Source: Paraglaciecola chathamensis S18K6 (GTDB taxonomy: Bacteria; Pseudomonadota; Gammaproteobacteria; Enterobacterales; Alteromonadaceae). Taken from it: a DNA stretch of 64,000 nucleotides. A model generated the notes under the pieces. That model saw only the letters and a list, made by a program, of their open reading frames with translations, searched no databases and had not been told where the DNA came from. Of this stretch, positions 1-7,859 are shown piece by piece (position 1 is the stretch's first letter; every line of letters begins with the position of its first letter). The position numbers were made by a program, and so were the translations under genes. The stretch covers positions 172,092 through 236,091 of the forward strand of contig BAEM01000056.1 of NCBI GenBank assembly GCA_000314955.1. Direction: 5' to 3'.

Positions 1-1291
1 GTGTAATCGCTGTAAAGAAGGCTAAATACGGTTCCTCTTCAAAATGATTTTCATTGAACTCAAAATGTCTCGGAACTGCTGTATCGATGCGAATATTAAC
101 ATCAGGAAAAATGGCTTTAAGTTTGATATTGGTAAAGTCCCCCCAAGATTCAATTTTTCCAGGGTTTGCAGCATATAGTGGATAGTGAAGGCAATGTATT
201 CCACTCTCTTCGGACTCAAACGTTAATTTTTTTGGATCTAGTCCTAATTGCAAGTAACAATGAATTTTCTCTAAATCATACCCACTTCGATTCATTGCGG
301 ACAACCACAGCATACCTCCAGGTGAACGCGCATTAACTTCGATAAGGTGAAGCTCTCCTTCCGACTCGATTCCTTCTATATGAAAAACACTATCAGGGTA
401 TCTCAGTCCGCGGAGTATATGTTTAGCAAATTCGCATACAATTTCTTCTTCGGTAGTTAAAGGTTTGAAATTTTGAATATTTTCGTCAAATGACTTGATT
501 GGAGGAGTTACAGTAGGACCGTCTCCTATATAGGTACTTTGGATGACTTTTAATTTATGTTGTACGATCGCGTAAATTTCATCGCCGATCAAATATCCAT
601 CAATCGAAAATTCAGTTCCGTCTATAAAAGGCTCTATAACTTTAGCCATGCGTCTTTCGGACGAAACATTCAATGTTTCGAGAACGTCTTCAGGAAAAAG
701 TTTATTTTCTGGAATTGGCTCCTTTGCGTATTCGACTGCACGAAGCCAAGAATTAAATATTTTAACTCCCTCAGCACTTGCACCAAACGCAGGTTTTACG
801 ACGTATCTATCACTTGGAGACTCTATCTTTTTAAGATGTAGAGAGGACTTTGCATTTACTTCAACAAATTGTGTGCAAAAATTAAAGTGTGATAAGTATC
901 TTTCTTTATCACACTTGTATAGAGACATAGTTTCTCGACAAGCAATCTTATCGCAAGCGCACAAAGTACCTAAATCAAAATTACCAAGTACCTCTTTTTC
1001 AATTGCTAGCTTTGCTAGCAAAGCAAATTCATTTAATGCAATAAAGCGCAAAGTTCCAGAGTCCATTTCTTTAGGAAAGAAACGAATGAGTTCCGACTTT
1101 AAATTCTTTATATCTCCTCTGAAAACTCCGCTGACCCCTAAAGGAACGTCGCTGTAGCTTGAGTTCCAACCATCAACAATCGCGATAAAAGTCTTAGAAT
1201 CTTTACCTAGATGCTCTCTCAACTTCGTCACAAAGCGATGAGTCTTCTCGTAAATTTGGTCTACAACGAGTATTACAGTTAGTTTTTTCAT
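1..1291 (-). CDS. ATP-grasp family ligase, partial (C-terminus outside window)
   Basis: The minus-strand frame is open from ATG at 1291 to the window edge, giving 430 residues without a stop. ATP-grasp enzymes join a carboxylate to an amine or thiol through an acyl-phosphate. The fold is recognisable: VVKPAFGASAEG (K166, ATP-binding), VIEPFIDGTEFSIDG (about 219-232), FHIEG (303-307) and LIEVNARSPGG (316-326, with the Mg/ATP ligands Glu318, Asn320 and Arg322). Residues 1-160 look like a pre-ATP-grasp Rossmann domain. It lies about 23 bases downstream of a membrane-protein gene in the same orientation, so the two are probably co-transcribed. The substrate cannot be told; biotin carboxylase/CarB-like peptide or amino-acid ligases are the nearest class. 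Family call is confident, function open. Confidence 0.85.
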   Translation of the reverse strand, partial: MKKLTVILVVDQIYEKTHRFVTKLREHLGKDSKTFIAIVDGWNSSYSDVPLGVSGVFRGDIKNLKSELIRFFPKEMDSGTLRFIALNEFALLAKLAIEKEVLGNFDLGTLCACDKIACRETMSLYKCDKERYLSHFNFCTQFVEVNAKSSLHLKKIESPSDRYVVKPAFGASAEGVKIFNSWLRAVEYAKEPIPENKLFPEDVLETLNVSSERRMAKVIEPFIDGTEFSIDGYLIGDEIYAIVQHKLKVIQSTYIGDGPTVTPPIKSFDENIQNFKPLTTEEEIVCEFAKHILRGLRYPDSVFHIEGIESEGELHLIEVNARSPGGMLWLSAMNRSGYDLEKIHCYLQLGLDPKKLTFESEESGIHCLHYPLYAANPGKIESWGDFTNIKLKAIFPDVNIRIDTAVPRHFEFNENHFEEEPYLAFFTAIT

Positions 1292-1314
1292 AAACCATTA
1301 CGACCTAATAGCAA

Positions 1315-2133
1315 CTAGCTGTTTTTGGCGTTCGATTTATCGAAATACAAGTTAAGCAAGTAAAAACCGAACATTATTTTTCCTAAAAACAACATCCAAG
1401 CAATGCTATTGGCGGAAACAGCAGAAGCAAATAACTCAATATTATCTAGAGAGCATTTTGTTAGAAAAATATGCTCTTTAACAGTTAAGCAGTCACGGCC
1501 TGGTGCTGCCAGTTGGGCTGCTCCAAACAACAGTATACTTAAATTAGTTACTGTATCTGGTGACTTAAAATTTCTGCGTAATACTGAATACAAAGATAGA
1601 ACTATGAGGCAATTGCAAGTATTTACCATAAGCCTTAGAGCTTGGTCATTCTGTTCATTGACCGTTTCACCTTGAATACTTCCACGCCAAAGTGTAAACG
1701 CGACAAGTGCAAAACCTATAACAACAATAGGTAATATTTCCGCCCTTCGTTCCTTTTGACGAGGAGAATTTTTACTCACAAACACCCAAGCTAAAATGAA
1801 ACAAATAGTCCCAAACATTTCAATGTATGGCTCGACAATTTGCTGATCGTGATTGATTAAATGGAGCGCGCCTATCAAAAGGTATGCCAGTGACAAAAAA
1901 CCTAATGGCATTGTCATTGGCTTATATGAGGAATCCATGCAGTCATACATAAAGCACACACCTAGGAGCAATCCTATAATAAAGCTAATAACTGCTGAAA
2001 AGTTCGCAGTTGGATTTACCTCAATAAAAAAGGCCGAAATTATAGCCACTACGAGTCCCGAGACTACTGTTCCTAGCCATGTGCTTTTCTGGAAATACTC
2101 ATCTACTCTTTGCTTTGCCGAAGTTACATTCAT
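1315..2133 (-). CDS. polytopic membrane protein, unknown function
   Basis: Hypothetical integral membrane protein of 272 aa with about eight hydrophobic segments, spread from residue 20 to the C-terminus, and short polar loops. I chose the ATG at 2133 because GGAG lies nine bases upstream; an ATG five codons earlier (2148) has no ribosome site. No enzymatic motif is visible. It ends 23 bases before the ATP-grasp ligase starts and follows a second membrane protein (2242-3066), suggesting a three-gene unit. I do not recognise the family. Confidence 0.7.
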   Translation of the reverse strand: MNVTSAKQRVDEYFQKSTWLGTVVSGLVVAIISAFFIEVNPTANFSAVISFIIGLLLGVCFMYDCMDSSYKPMTMPLGFLSLAYLLIGALHLINHDQQIVEPYIEMFGTICFILAWVFVSKNSPRQKERRAEILPIVVIGFALVAFTLWRGSIQGETVNEQNDQALRLMVNTCNCLIVLSLYSVLRRNFKSPDTVTNLSILLFGAAQLAAPGRDCLTVKEHIFLTKCSLDNIELFASAVSANSIAWMLFLGKIMFGFYLLNLYFDKSNAKNS

Positions 2134-2241
2134 TTTAAATGGCTCCATTACAAAATTACTAGTTACCCCATTGAGGCTTGCTTTCAGTGACTAATTAAAT
2201 CCAATGTAATTTTAAGTCGAACAAGTTTAGGTTGTCGTAAG

Positions 2242-3066
2242 CTATTCATCCTTTCGATCACGAACTTTTTCATCAATTTCAGCTGACATAGTGTGCTCAA
2301 CTTCCTGGCCACTTGAGAGACCAGTCATCGCGAACTTTAGTCCTGCAACGAGCCAACTTATCCCGAACGCTATTAAGCAAACTACCTCGACCCAAAATAT
2401 GGATTGGTCACTCGGCGCATCAGTATCAGCCAAAAGAAATCGTAGACAAATAGAGGCAATCATACTTAGCCCGCACATGTAATAAATGATTCTTCGCCTA
2501 AAAAGCTGTTTTTTAAATTGAGGATATTTTTTTTCTTTTTTGCATGTTCTATGAGCAAATATAAAACATAATATGCACAGTATCCCAATAAGTCCGAAAG
2601 CTCCTGTAAAGTGTACTGTGGGCGTCAATTCCCACGAGTACATATTGCAATGTGCGTCTGGTGAATTTTCCCAGAGTTCTTTGCACTTTGTTGGTAAATC
2701 TCTAAGAATGTGGGGGTTTTCCTCCGTAAGTATAGCAATCCATCGTCCATTGATGTCAGTGGGGAAACAGGCCACCAAAAGAGCAAACACTCCAGCTAAT
2801 TTGGTCAAGATGAACTGAATTCTACTCGTACCGTGAAAGGCAAATAAGAATGACGCAACAATACATAGTATCCCAACAAACGGAATAACTGAGCCCAAAT
2901 GAAAGGTTACACTTATGCTTGTTGGAATATTCGAGATCGTCCACGTTAGATCGGTATAAAAAAAATAAGTGATAGTAGTGATAAGCGCAACAGCGATTGC
3001 CAATAAACCAACTATCGTCCTCAGAGCCTCATAGTAGAAGATTTCTTTATGAATCGCTTTATCCAT
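2242..3066 (-). CDS. polytopic membrane protein, unknown function
   Basis: Hypothetical 274-aa inner-membrane protein with about six transmembrane segments (roughly residues 15-37, 54-76, 85-102, 150-170, 190-210, 224-244). A central extracytoplasmic loop (about 103-148) contains cysteines in KCKELW and HCNMYSW, and the C-terminal tail is charged. The layout resembles DUF998-type proteins, but I cannot assign it firmly. AAGGT sits directly before the ATG. It is first in a likely operon with the second membrane protein and the ATP-grasp ligase downstream. Confidence 0.7.
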   Translation of the reverse strand: MDKAIHKEIFYYEALRTIVGLLAIAVALITTITYFFYTDLTWTISNIPTSISVTFHLGSVIPFVGILCIVASFLFAFHGTSRIQFILTKLAGVFALLVACFPTDINGRWIAILTEENPHILRDLPTKCKELWENSPDAHCNMYSWELTPTVHFTGAFGLIGILCILCFIFAHRTCKKEKKYPQFKKQLFRRRIIYYMCGLSMIASICLRFLLADTDAPSDQSIFWVEVVCLIAFGISWLVAGLKFAMTGLSSGQEVEHTMSAEIDEKVRDRKDE

Positions 3067-3195
3067 ACCTTGCCCATCCCAATTACACTTATGCTTAATC
3101 CTACATTCGACAAGCTGCTTCTTTTAGTAAGCTATCATTTCTAAAAAAGTTAAATCAGACTTAAGTGTTACCTGTCAGATTTCAAATTTTGCTGA

Positions 3196-4171
3196 TTAAA
3201 AGTTTGCACTAAAAAGAATCATAAAGCCGCCCACATCTCTTTTCTGTATTAGATCTGAACTGTCTGTAAAGCTCGTTGTATCGCCGTCTTTTAAACCATC
3301 GCGTAGTGTTTCAAATTCTGTATATCGAAAATACCCAAACCCTATATTCATCACATTTTTTTGACGCAGGCCAAACTTCGCCCTAACTCCCATTACCGAC
3401 CCTAAGCTATTAGCTTGCTGCGTGGCAAGACTAACTGATACAAATGGACCAACGCCATATTGGTATTTTCCTCGTGACCAATCCCAAAAATAATGAGCTT
3501 CAAGCATCAAAGCTAACTGAGTGCCCACCTTTTCCCAACAAATATGGTTCCATCGCCTCCTTCGGCATTGCTTTCAATTTCAACATCTTCAATATAGTCT
3601 GGCCCGTTGTATGAAAGGAAAACTAGCGCGGGGTTCCAATTAAACCCACCGAAATCAGCAGCTTCCTTTTTTCTTCTTCTGCCTTTTTTGCGTCCTCAAT
3701 AGCTTCCACAACTTCCGTTGGAGCAGGCGCGACAGTATTTGGATTCGATGTTGACGAAGCTGAGCTCAAAGTACTCAACCGCGATAGTGCAGGGTCCTTT
3801 CCTGTTGCAACTCTTTCTAACAATAAATTTTCTACGTTTTTAGCTGCTTTTGTATAAAGATGAATATCTTCGGTTGCTTAAGGCTTTTTAGGTAACCCGA
3901 AACCTGCGTCCACACACTCTTGAACATTAACAAAATTGTTTCTATACCCAGATGTTGTCAAAGGGTAATAAGTAGTTCCCTTTCCATGGCATAGGTAATT
4001 TCTCGAAAGTTTAACTTCAGCATCTTTGCCTTTACTATTCTGTATATAGACACCGAACTCTTCTTGATTTTGGGTTTCCGCTGCAATATCAGCAACTTGA
4101 GCTTGACTTGTGGAGGGGTAAAAAATTAGAAAAACGGTAGTTGTTATAAACAATGATTTGAGAGGTGTCAT
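3196..4171 (-). pseudogene. broken outer-membrane beta-barrel protein gene
   Basis: Three minus-strand fragments join into one coherent secreted protein. Fragment 1 (4171-3878) has a signal peptide (about 1-24, ending in TSQAQ) and stops at TAA 3878-3880. The same frame continues as ATEDIHLYTKAAKNVENLL and a Pro/Ala/Glu linker to the A-run near 3670. There a one-base shift leads to KEAADFGGFNWNPALVFLSYNG, and a second one-base shift near 3530 (GGGAAAAGG) leads to the barrel-like C-terminus. That part (3528-3196) has alternating hydrophobic strands and the terminal Phe (MILFSANF) typical of outer-membrane proteins. One stop plus two shifts indicates decay. Two of the lesions are in A-runs, so sequencing error is possible. 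Confidence 0.7.
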
Positions 4172-4330
4172 AGAAATTCCTTTTCCTTGCTAACGTTATC
4201 TTTCACAAGTTAATTAATGAAGTCGAAAACCAAGCTGATCATTTTTTAACCTAACAAAAGCAACAAAGCAAGATATTTGTTTAAAAATCAAACAAAACAT
4301 CATTCTATGACCAATAAAAAAAGAAAGAAA

Positions 4331-4344
4331 GACACCCATGATAA
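4331..4344 (+). repeat. GACACCCATGATAA motif beside the Y1 transposase
   Basis: This 14-base motif lies 80 bases upstream of the transposase start. Its reverse complement occurs at 34045-34058 and 34177-34190 in a gene-free AT-rich stretch. It may be an end sequence of this transposon family; this is an inference from three copies. Confidence 0.45.
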
Positions 4345-4348
4345 AAAT

Positions 4349-5456
4349 GGTCAATTTTATAGGCTAAACTACACTTAATTTGTGTTTCATTCTGTCAGGT
4401 AGATGGACTATGCCTCAACCGCGAAAAAGCCAAATTAGTTTAATCGATACGCCCTATTACCATTGTGTTTCCCGATGTGTCCGTCAATCATATTTATGTG
4501 GCACTGATAAGCACTCTGGGCAAAGTTACGAGCATCGCCGAGGTTGGGTAGAAGAGCGTTTATTGTTTCTAGCGACAGTATTCGCAATAGACATTTGTGC
4601 TTATGCAGTCATGAATAATCACACGCATGTAGTGCTTTGTGTGGATAAAGCGTTGGCTGATAATTGGGATAGCGATGAAGTGTTGAGGCGCTATCACAAG
4701 CTGCACAGAGGCACATTGCTGACTCAGAAATTCATGAATGGCGATACGCTGAGCCAAGGAGAGCTAATCACCTTTGATGAAACCGTTGAAATCTATCGAC
4801 ACCGTTTGTACGACATAAGCTGGTTTATGCGTGACTTGAATGAGTATATTGCTCGCGAAGCCAATAAAGAAGACGGCTGCACTGGTCGTTTCTGGGAAGG
4901 GAGGTTTAAATCTCAAGCTTTGTTGGATGAAAGTGCGGTCTTAGCGTGTATGGCTTATGTGGACCTGAATCCCATTCGTGCAAAAATGGAAAAAACACCA
5001 GAAACATCAAAGCACACCAGTATCAAAAAACGCATTCACGCCGCTAAAAACAAACAACCTCAACCGAGCGTTTTAACACCCTTTGTGGGAAACCCTCGTG
5101 AAAATATGCCCCAAGGTATCCCCTACTCACTGAAAGACTATTGTGAGCTCGTCGACACTACGGGCCGATGCATTCGTGATGATAAGGCAGGTCATATCGA
5201 TAATACTCAAAGCCCAATTTTAGAACGACTCGGCTTAGATTCTGCTCAATGGCTAACGTTAACCACTGAGTTTGAAAAACACTTTTGCTACGCTGCAGGT
5301 GCGGAGCAAATGATGAATGCGTTCAAACGCCACACCCATCATCAACGACTGCGAGGAATGACCAAAGCGAAAGCGTTGTTAAAACGCGCATAAGACATTG
5401 TAACTAACACATTTAATGCATCTCTTGTAACGTAGGCGTTTGCCTAAAAATTGACC
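4349..5456 (+). mobile_element. Y1-transposase element bounded by inverted repeats
   Basis: The left repeat GGTCAATTTTATAGGC (4349-4364) and the right repeat GCCTAAAAATTGACC (5442-5456) are inverted copies of each other with one base of length difference, and they enclose the transposase gene. The right repeat overlaps a small hairpin, TAGGCGTTTGCCTA (5433-5446), preceded by G, so that GTAG stands at its foot as in REP elements. The exact transposon ends are not defined by the sequence alone. Confidence 0.6.
4410..5393 (+). CDS. REP-associated tyrosine (Y1) transposase
   Basis: A 327-aa HUH-superfamily transposase of the RAYT/IS200-like type, which nicks and rejoins single-stranded DNA through a phosphotyrosine. 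The start is the ATG at 4410 with AGG ten bases upstream; a TTG at 4380 is less likely. Seen: conserved N-terminus DTPYYHCVSRCVR, the HUH metal motif NNHTHVVL (His71, His73), and the helix LNEYIAREANKE, whose Tyr146 is the probable nucleophile, followed by TGRFWEGRFKS. It is complete, and the whole gene lies between inverted repeats. Confidence 0.88.
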   Translation: MPQPRKSQISLIDTPYYHCVSRCVRQSYLCGTDKHSGQSYEHRRGWVEERLLFLATVFAIDICAYAVMNNHTHVVLCVDKALADNWDSDEVLRRYHKLHRGTLLTQKFMNGDTLSQGELITFDETVEIYRHRLYDISWFMRDLNEYIAREANKEDGCTGRFWEGRFKSQALLDESAVLACMAYVDLNPIRAKMEKTPETSKHTSIKKRIHAAKNKQPQPSVLTPFVGNPRENMPQGIPYSLKDYCELVDTTGRCIRDDKAGHIDNTQSPILERLGLDSAQWLTLTTEFEKHFCYAAGAEQMMNAFKRHTHHQRLRGMTKAKALLKRA

Positions 5457-5585
5457 TTTCGCGCCGTTTTCTCCTTCAACGCTTAATATTCCGGTAAAAA
5501 TCCCCAATCATTCAAATCAAAAGTACTTTGACGCTTATTGAGGGGGATTTTCCCCTAAACAGCAGAGCTTTTTATACGATTCTAA

Positions 5586-5795
5586 AGATGGCTGTCTTTA
5601 TTAGTAGTAACTCGAAGAGCTGGTGAAGCCTTTATTGTAATGAGTGCTGATGATTGGGAAAGAGAGCAAGAAACATTACATGTATTGCAAAGTAGTAACT
5701 TGATGCAACAAATTGCCGAATCGATGGAAACTAACGGAAGCAGTAAAGGCTATAAACCAACAAAAGAGCAATTAGATGAGATCACTAGTTTTTGA
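5586..5795 (+). pseudogene. yefM: yefM-type antitoxin remnant
   Basis: The frame reads VVTRRAGEAFIVMSADDWE and then LQSSNLMQQIAESMETN, matching the middle and C-terminal part of YefM/Phd antitoxins, which bind DNA and neutralise YoeB. The N-terminal 15-20 residues (DNA-binding start) are missing because the frame meets TAA at 5583-5585 and no good start codon follows. The gene end overlaps the toxin start by 20 bases, as in intact yefM-yoeB operons. Likely a dead remnant; internal initiation at ATG 5641 is conceivable. Confidence 0.65.
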
Positions 5796-6044
5796 AGGTA
5801 AAACTTGGCTCAACTATGAATTAATGAGAGAGAAAGACAAGAAACTTCATAAGGCGCTATGTAAATTATTAAAAGAAATGATGCGCTCAGATCCTGCTAG
5901 TGGTTTAGGTAAGCCGGAGCCATTAAGGCATAACTTATCTGGCTTATGGTCAAAGCGTATTCTCAGAAAGATAGGCTGATTTATAAATTTGATGATGAAT
6001 ACATCTACATTTTTGCACTAGGTGGTCACTATGATCAAAATTAG
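5776..6044 (+). pseudogene. yoeB: yoeB-type toxin with a one-base frameshift
   Basis: YoeB is a ribosome-dependent mRNA endonuclease. Residues 1-62 follow the family (ESWDDY-like start, then GKPEPLRHNLSGLWSKRI). The frame then ends early at TGA 5977-5979. Reading one base back at about 5964 (ATTCTCAG, expected ATTTCTCAG) restores SQKDRLIYKFDDEYIYIFALGGHYDQN with the conserved C-terminal HY, ending at 6044. The single-base loss removes the catalytic C-terminal His, so the toxin should be inactive unless the base is a sequencing error. Consistent with the ruined antitoxin beside it. Confidence 0.75.
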
Positions 6045-6058
6045 AAAAATATAACGAC

Positions 6059-6221
6059 GGTGTAGAAAAACCCTCTCCTTTGAAAATTGATATAAAAACC
6101 AGCCTCATTTGGCCTTATAAACGCGTCGCTACGTGAAACCCGGATAGGTTTAACCATTAAACAACAGAAATATTTTACGTGGCGCGCTACGGTTTATTGA
6201 CTTAGACCTTTTTCTACAGCC
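6059..6221. repeat. 163-bp inverted-repeat-bounded segment, MITE-like
   Basis: GGTGTAGAAAAACC at the left end and ACCTTTTTCTACAGCC at the right end (reverse complement GGCTGTAGAAAAAGGT) form imperfect terminal inverted repeats around a non-coding segment. It sits directly between the broken yoeB and the first integron-like cassette. It could be an insertion-sequence remnant. No target duplication was identified. Confidence 0.35.
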
Positions 6222-6241
6222 TCAACTTTTAAATAAGGGGC

Positions 6242-6318
6242 GATAACGCGCAGGCTAAAATACGGAACGAAGTGACGGTAGTCTACGTGTTAGTGTCCCG
6301 CTGACTTGGTTTGTTATA
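6242..6318 (-). other. attC-like recombination site (degenerate)
   Basis: On the minus strand the segment starts with ATATAAC just behind the stop of the 6319-6609 gene and ends in GCGTTATCGCC, with pairable inner arms (CACTAACACGTAGAC against GGCTAAAATACGG, imperfect). This is the layout of integron attC sites, but the outer R boxes deviate from consensus. Confidence 0.4.
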
Positions 6319-6609
6319 TTACGTTTTCACCAAACTCGGAATGGCTTTTTTACAGCTAACACAATTAGAGGGTACATCGATATTTCCTAAAAAGCTGGCT
6401 GATACGCCAACGGGCTTGTCGCATTCACTACACTTAATCGAAGCTAAAGAGGCAAACCCATAAGTATTACTAACAACCAGGCCTATAATTAAAGCCACAA
6501 AACCTATCGTACCCAATGAAATGGAAAAAATAAAAAATAGAAATAAAATGCCACGTGATTGCCATACTTTCGATCTAGCAACTGAGCGGTAGTAATGCTG
6601 GTTTTTCAT
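6319..6609 (-). CDS. small membrane protein with zinc-ribbon tail (cassette gene 1)
   Basis: Unrecognised 96-aa protein. Residues 20-50 are a long hydrophobic stretch (one long or two short membrane segments). The C-terminal part has two CxxC pairs, KCSECDK and CVSCKK, a likely zinc ribbon. I prefer ATG 6609 to the ATG at 6630, since the latter lies in the attC-like palindrome upstream and GGGGG precedes 6609 by a usable distance. It sits between attC-like sites, so it is probably an integron gene cassette read on the minus strand. Confidence 0.55.
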   Translation of the reverse strand: MKNQHYYRSVARSKVWQSRGILFLFFIFSISLGTIGFVALIIGLVVSNTYGFASLASIKCSECDKPVGVSASFLGNIDVPSNCVSCKKAIPSLVKT

Positions 6610-6611
6610 AA

Positions 6612-6696
6612 AGTAATAGCCCCCAAGCATGGGATTTTATGAGCGCTTTGGGAGAAGCCCAGTGAGTTTACGAACAACATAATTCACTTGTTAGGT
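6612..6696 (-). other. attC-like recombination site
   Basis: On the minus strand it begins with ACCTAAC, a perfect RYYYAAC box (complement GTTAGGT, 6690-6696), which contains the stop codon of the upstream cassette gene as is usual in cassettes. The other end (CTTGGGGGCTATTA) is a poor R' box, so the site is degenerate on that side. Confidence 0.45.
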
Positions 6697-6921
6697 GCCT
6701 GACTTTATAAAAGGTCTAAAGACAAAGAACAAGCTAACTAAAACAAAAATACTAATGAACAACCAATATATAGCAGGGTTATCAATGGTATTAATAACAT
6801 CATGTTTCCCAAATGGAAGCCGACCAAGTATTAACGAAATGATTGCTAGTCCAATAAATAAAGCAGCAACTATCCAGTCACCTTTAATTGCTTTATTAAC
6901 GGATTCCTTAAAGCTATTCAT
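6691..6921 (-). CDS. small two-helix membrane protein (cassette gene 2)
   Basis: Unrecognised 76-aa protein with two hydrophobic helices (about 16-34 and 50-69) and a short polar tail. The ATG lies ten bases after the attC-like site and the stop codon lies inside the next one, the compact design of integron cassettes. No ribosome site is evident. Confidence 0.5.
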   Translation of the reverse strand: MNSFKESVNKAIKGDWIVAALFIGLAIISLILGRLPFGKHDVINTIDNPAIYWLFISIFVLVSLFFVFRPFIKSGT

Positions 6922-6930
6922 TCAATGAGC

Positions 6931-7014
6931 ACCTAACGCCAAGCGCACCAGAAAACACGAGTGCTTTGGCCGAAGGCCAGCGAGTGGTTTTCTGAGTGAC
7001 GCGCCTTGTTAGCC
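6931..7014 (-). other. attC-like recombination site (best of the set)
   Basis: 84-bp imperfect palindrome. On the minus strand it runs from GGCTAACAAGGCGCG to CGCTTGGCGTTAGGT, with R'' GGCTAAC and R' GTTAGGT. Inner arms CAGAAAACCAC and GTGTTTTCTG pair, and a central GGCCTTCGGCC forms the apical stem. This is the architecture of integron attC sites recombined as folded single strands by IntI. Confidence 0.7.
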
Positions 7015-7015
7015 A

Positions 7016-7270
7016 TTAGCGGTTTATGCCATAGACATTTGGCTGAACAAAATTTACGAAAGGCGGAAACTCACTAACATCATCAATGTAATTTTCTAAC
7101 GTTTTACCGACGAAGTAATCATCAAAAATTTCGATAACCTTAGTTTCAAACTCTTTACCGCCTATCTTTAATATGACCACATCACCCAAGCGAATTTTGA
7201 AATTCATAATTGACTGCGAAGAATCACTCATAACAGTCATAGGCACGGAATCGTTTATATCTAAATCCAT
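7016..7270 (-). CDS. small soluble hypothetical protein (cassette gene 3)
   Basis: Unrecognised 84-aa acidic protein. The middle (residues 25-55, RLGDVVILKIGGKEFETKV) looks like a short beta-barrel or SH3-like segment. AAGGA stands seven bases before ATG 7270, and GTTAGCC lies 14-20 bases upstream of the ATG, as expected for the cassette junction. The stop is directly followed by the best attC-like site. Confidence 0.55.
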   Translation of the reverse strand: MDLDINDSVPMTVMSDSSQSIMNFKIRLGDVVILKIGGKEFETKVIEIFDDYFVGKTLENYIDDVSEFPPFVNFVQPNVYGINR

Positions 7271-7291
7271 GATATTTCCTTAATGGCTAAC

Positions 7292-7859
7292 GCTTATCAT
7301 CGAGCATGTCGTACATGTAACTTCTCGATTTGATCTGAATTCTCGTCATTTCCAGCACTTACCTTCTGATTTTATTGATCATTATTGCTTTTCATGCCTT
7401 CAAAACCACTCAGAGTTACAAAAGCAAAAGGAGACCTGTGTATAACGCGACTTTTCTGCTTCCCATTAAATGCTATGTGGAAAATATTTTCCATAGTTAA
7501 ATTAATAGCTTAGCGTTTTTGTGGGAAGCAAAGTGAGACCGAACAAAATTACATAGTGGGAAGCGATATAGGTACTCTTCGTTAAATCTCATTATACCTG
7601 AGTTTTTATACATGTAATTTAAGCAGAGATTAATTCGCGAGCCAGTCAACTGAGAGCTTTATTAAATGGGATCTTATGGTGCACAAAAAGCTAATGTCGA
7701 ATATTCGCAGTGGGCACTTTACACGCAGTAGGCACTTTACCCGCTGGGGTTGAATAACGAGCTGCTGCCCTAAATATCTATTGGTAGGTCTTGCTAATCG
7801 AGCGAACCAGATAAGCTATGTATACAAGCTAGCGATAAAACGTTAATCAAGGAGCCTTT
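7292..7859. other. gene-free stretch with palindromes
   Basis: No credible gene on either strand. It contains a perfect 16-base palindrome TGGAAAATATTTTCCA (7478-7493), nested between GCTTCCCA (7458-7465) and TGGGAAGC (7522-7529, repeated at 7557-7564), and a short direct repeat of GCAGT-GGCACTTTAC near 7708-7740. Purpose unknown. Confidence 0.5.

Noticed and set aside
557..1157. Plus-strand open frames of 94 and 169 residues
   Set aside because: They are antisense to the ATP-grasp gene, whose conserved motifs span the same bases. No ribosome site or family resemblance.
3640..3690. Programmed minus-one ribosomal frameshift at the A-run of the outer-membrane gene
   Set aside because: The zero-frame heptamer is A AAA AGG rather than the efficient A AAA AAG, and a second shift plus a stop are also needed, so decay or read error is simpler.
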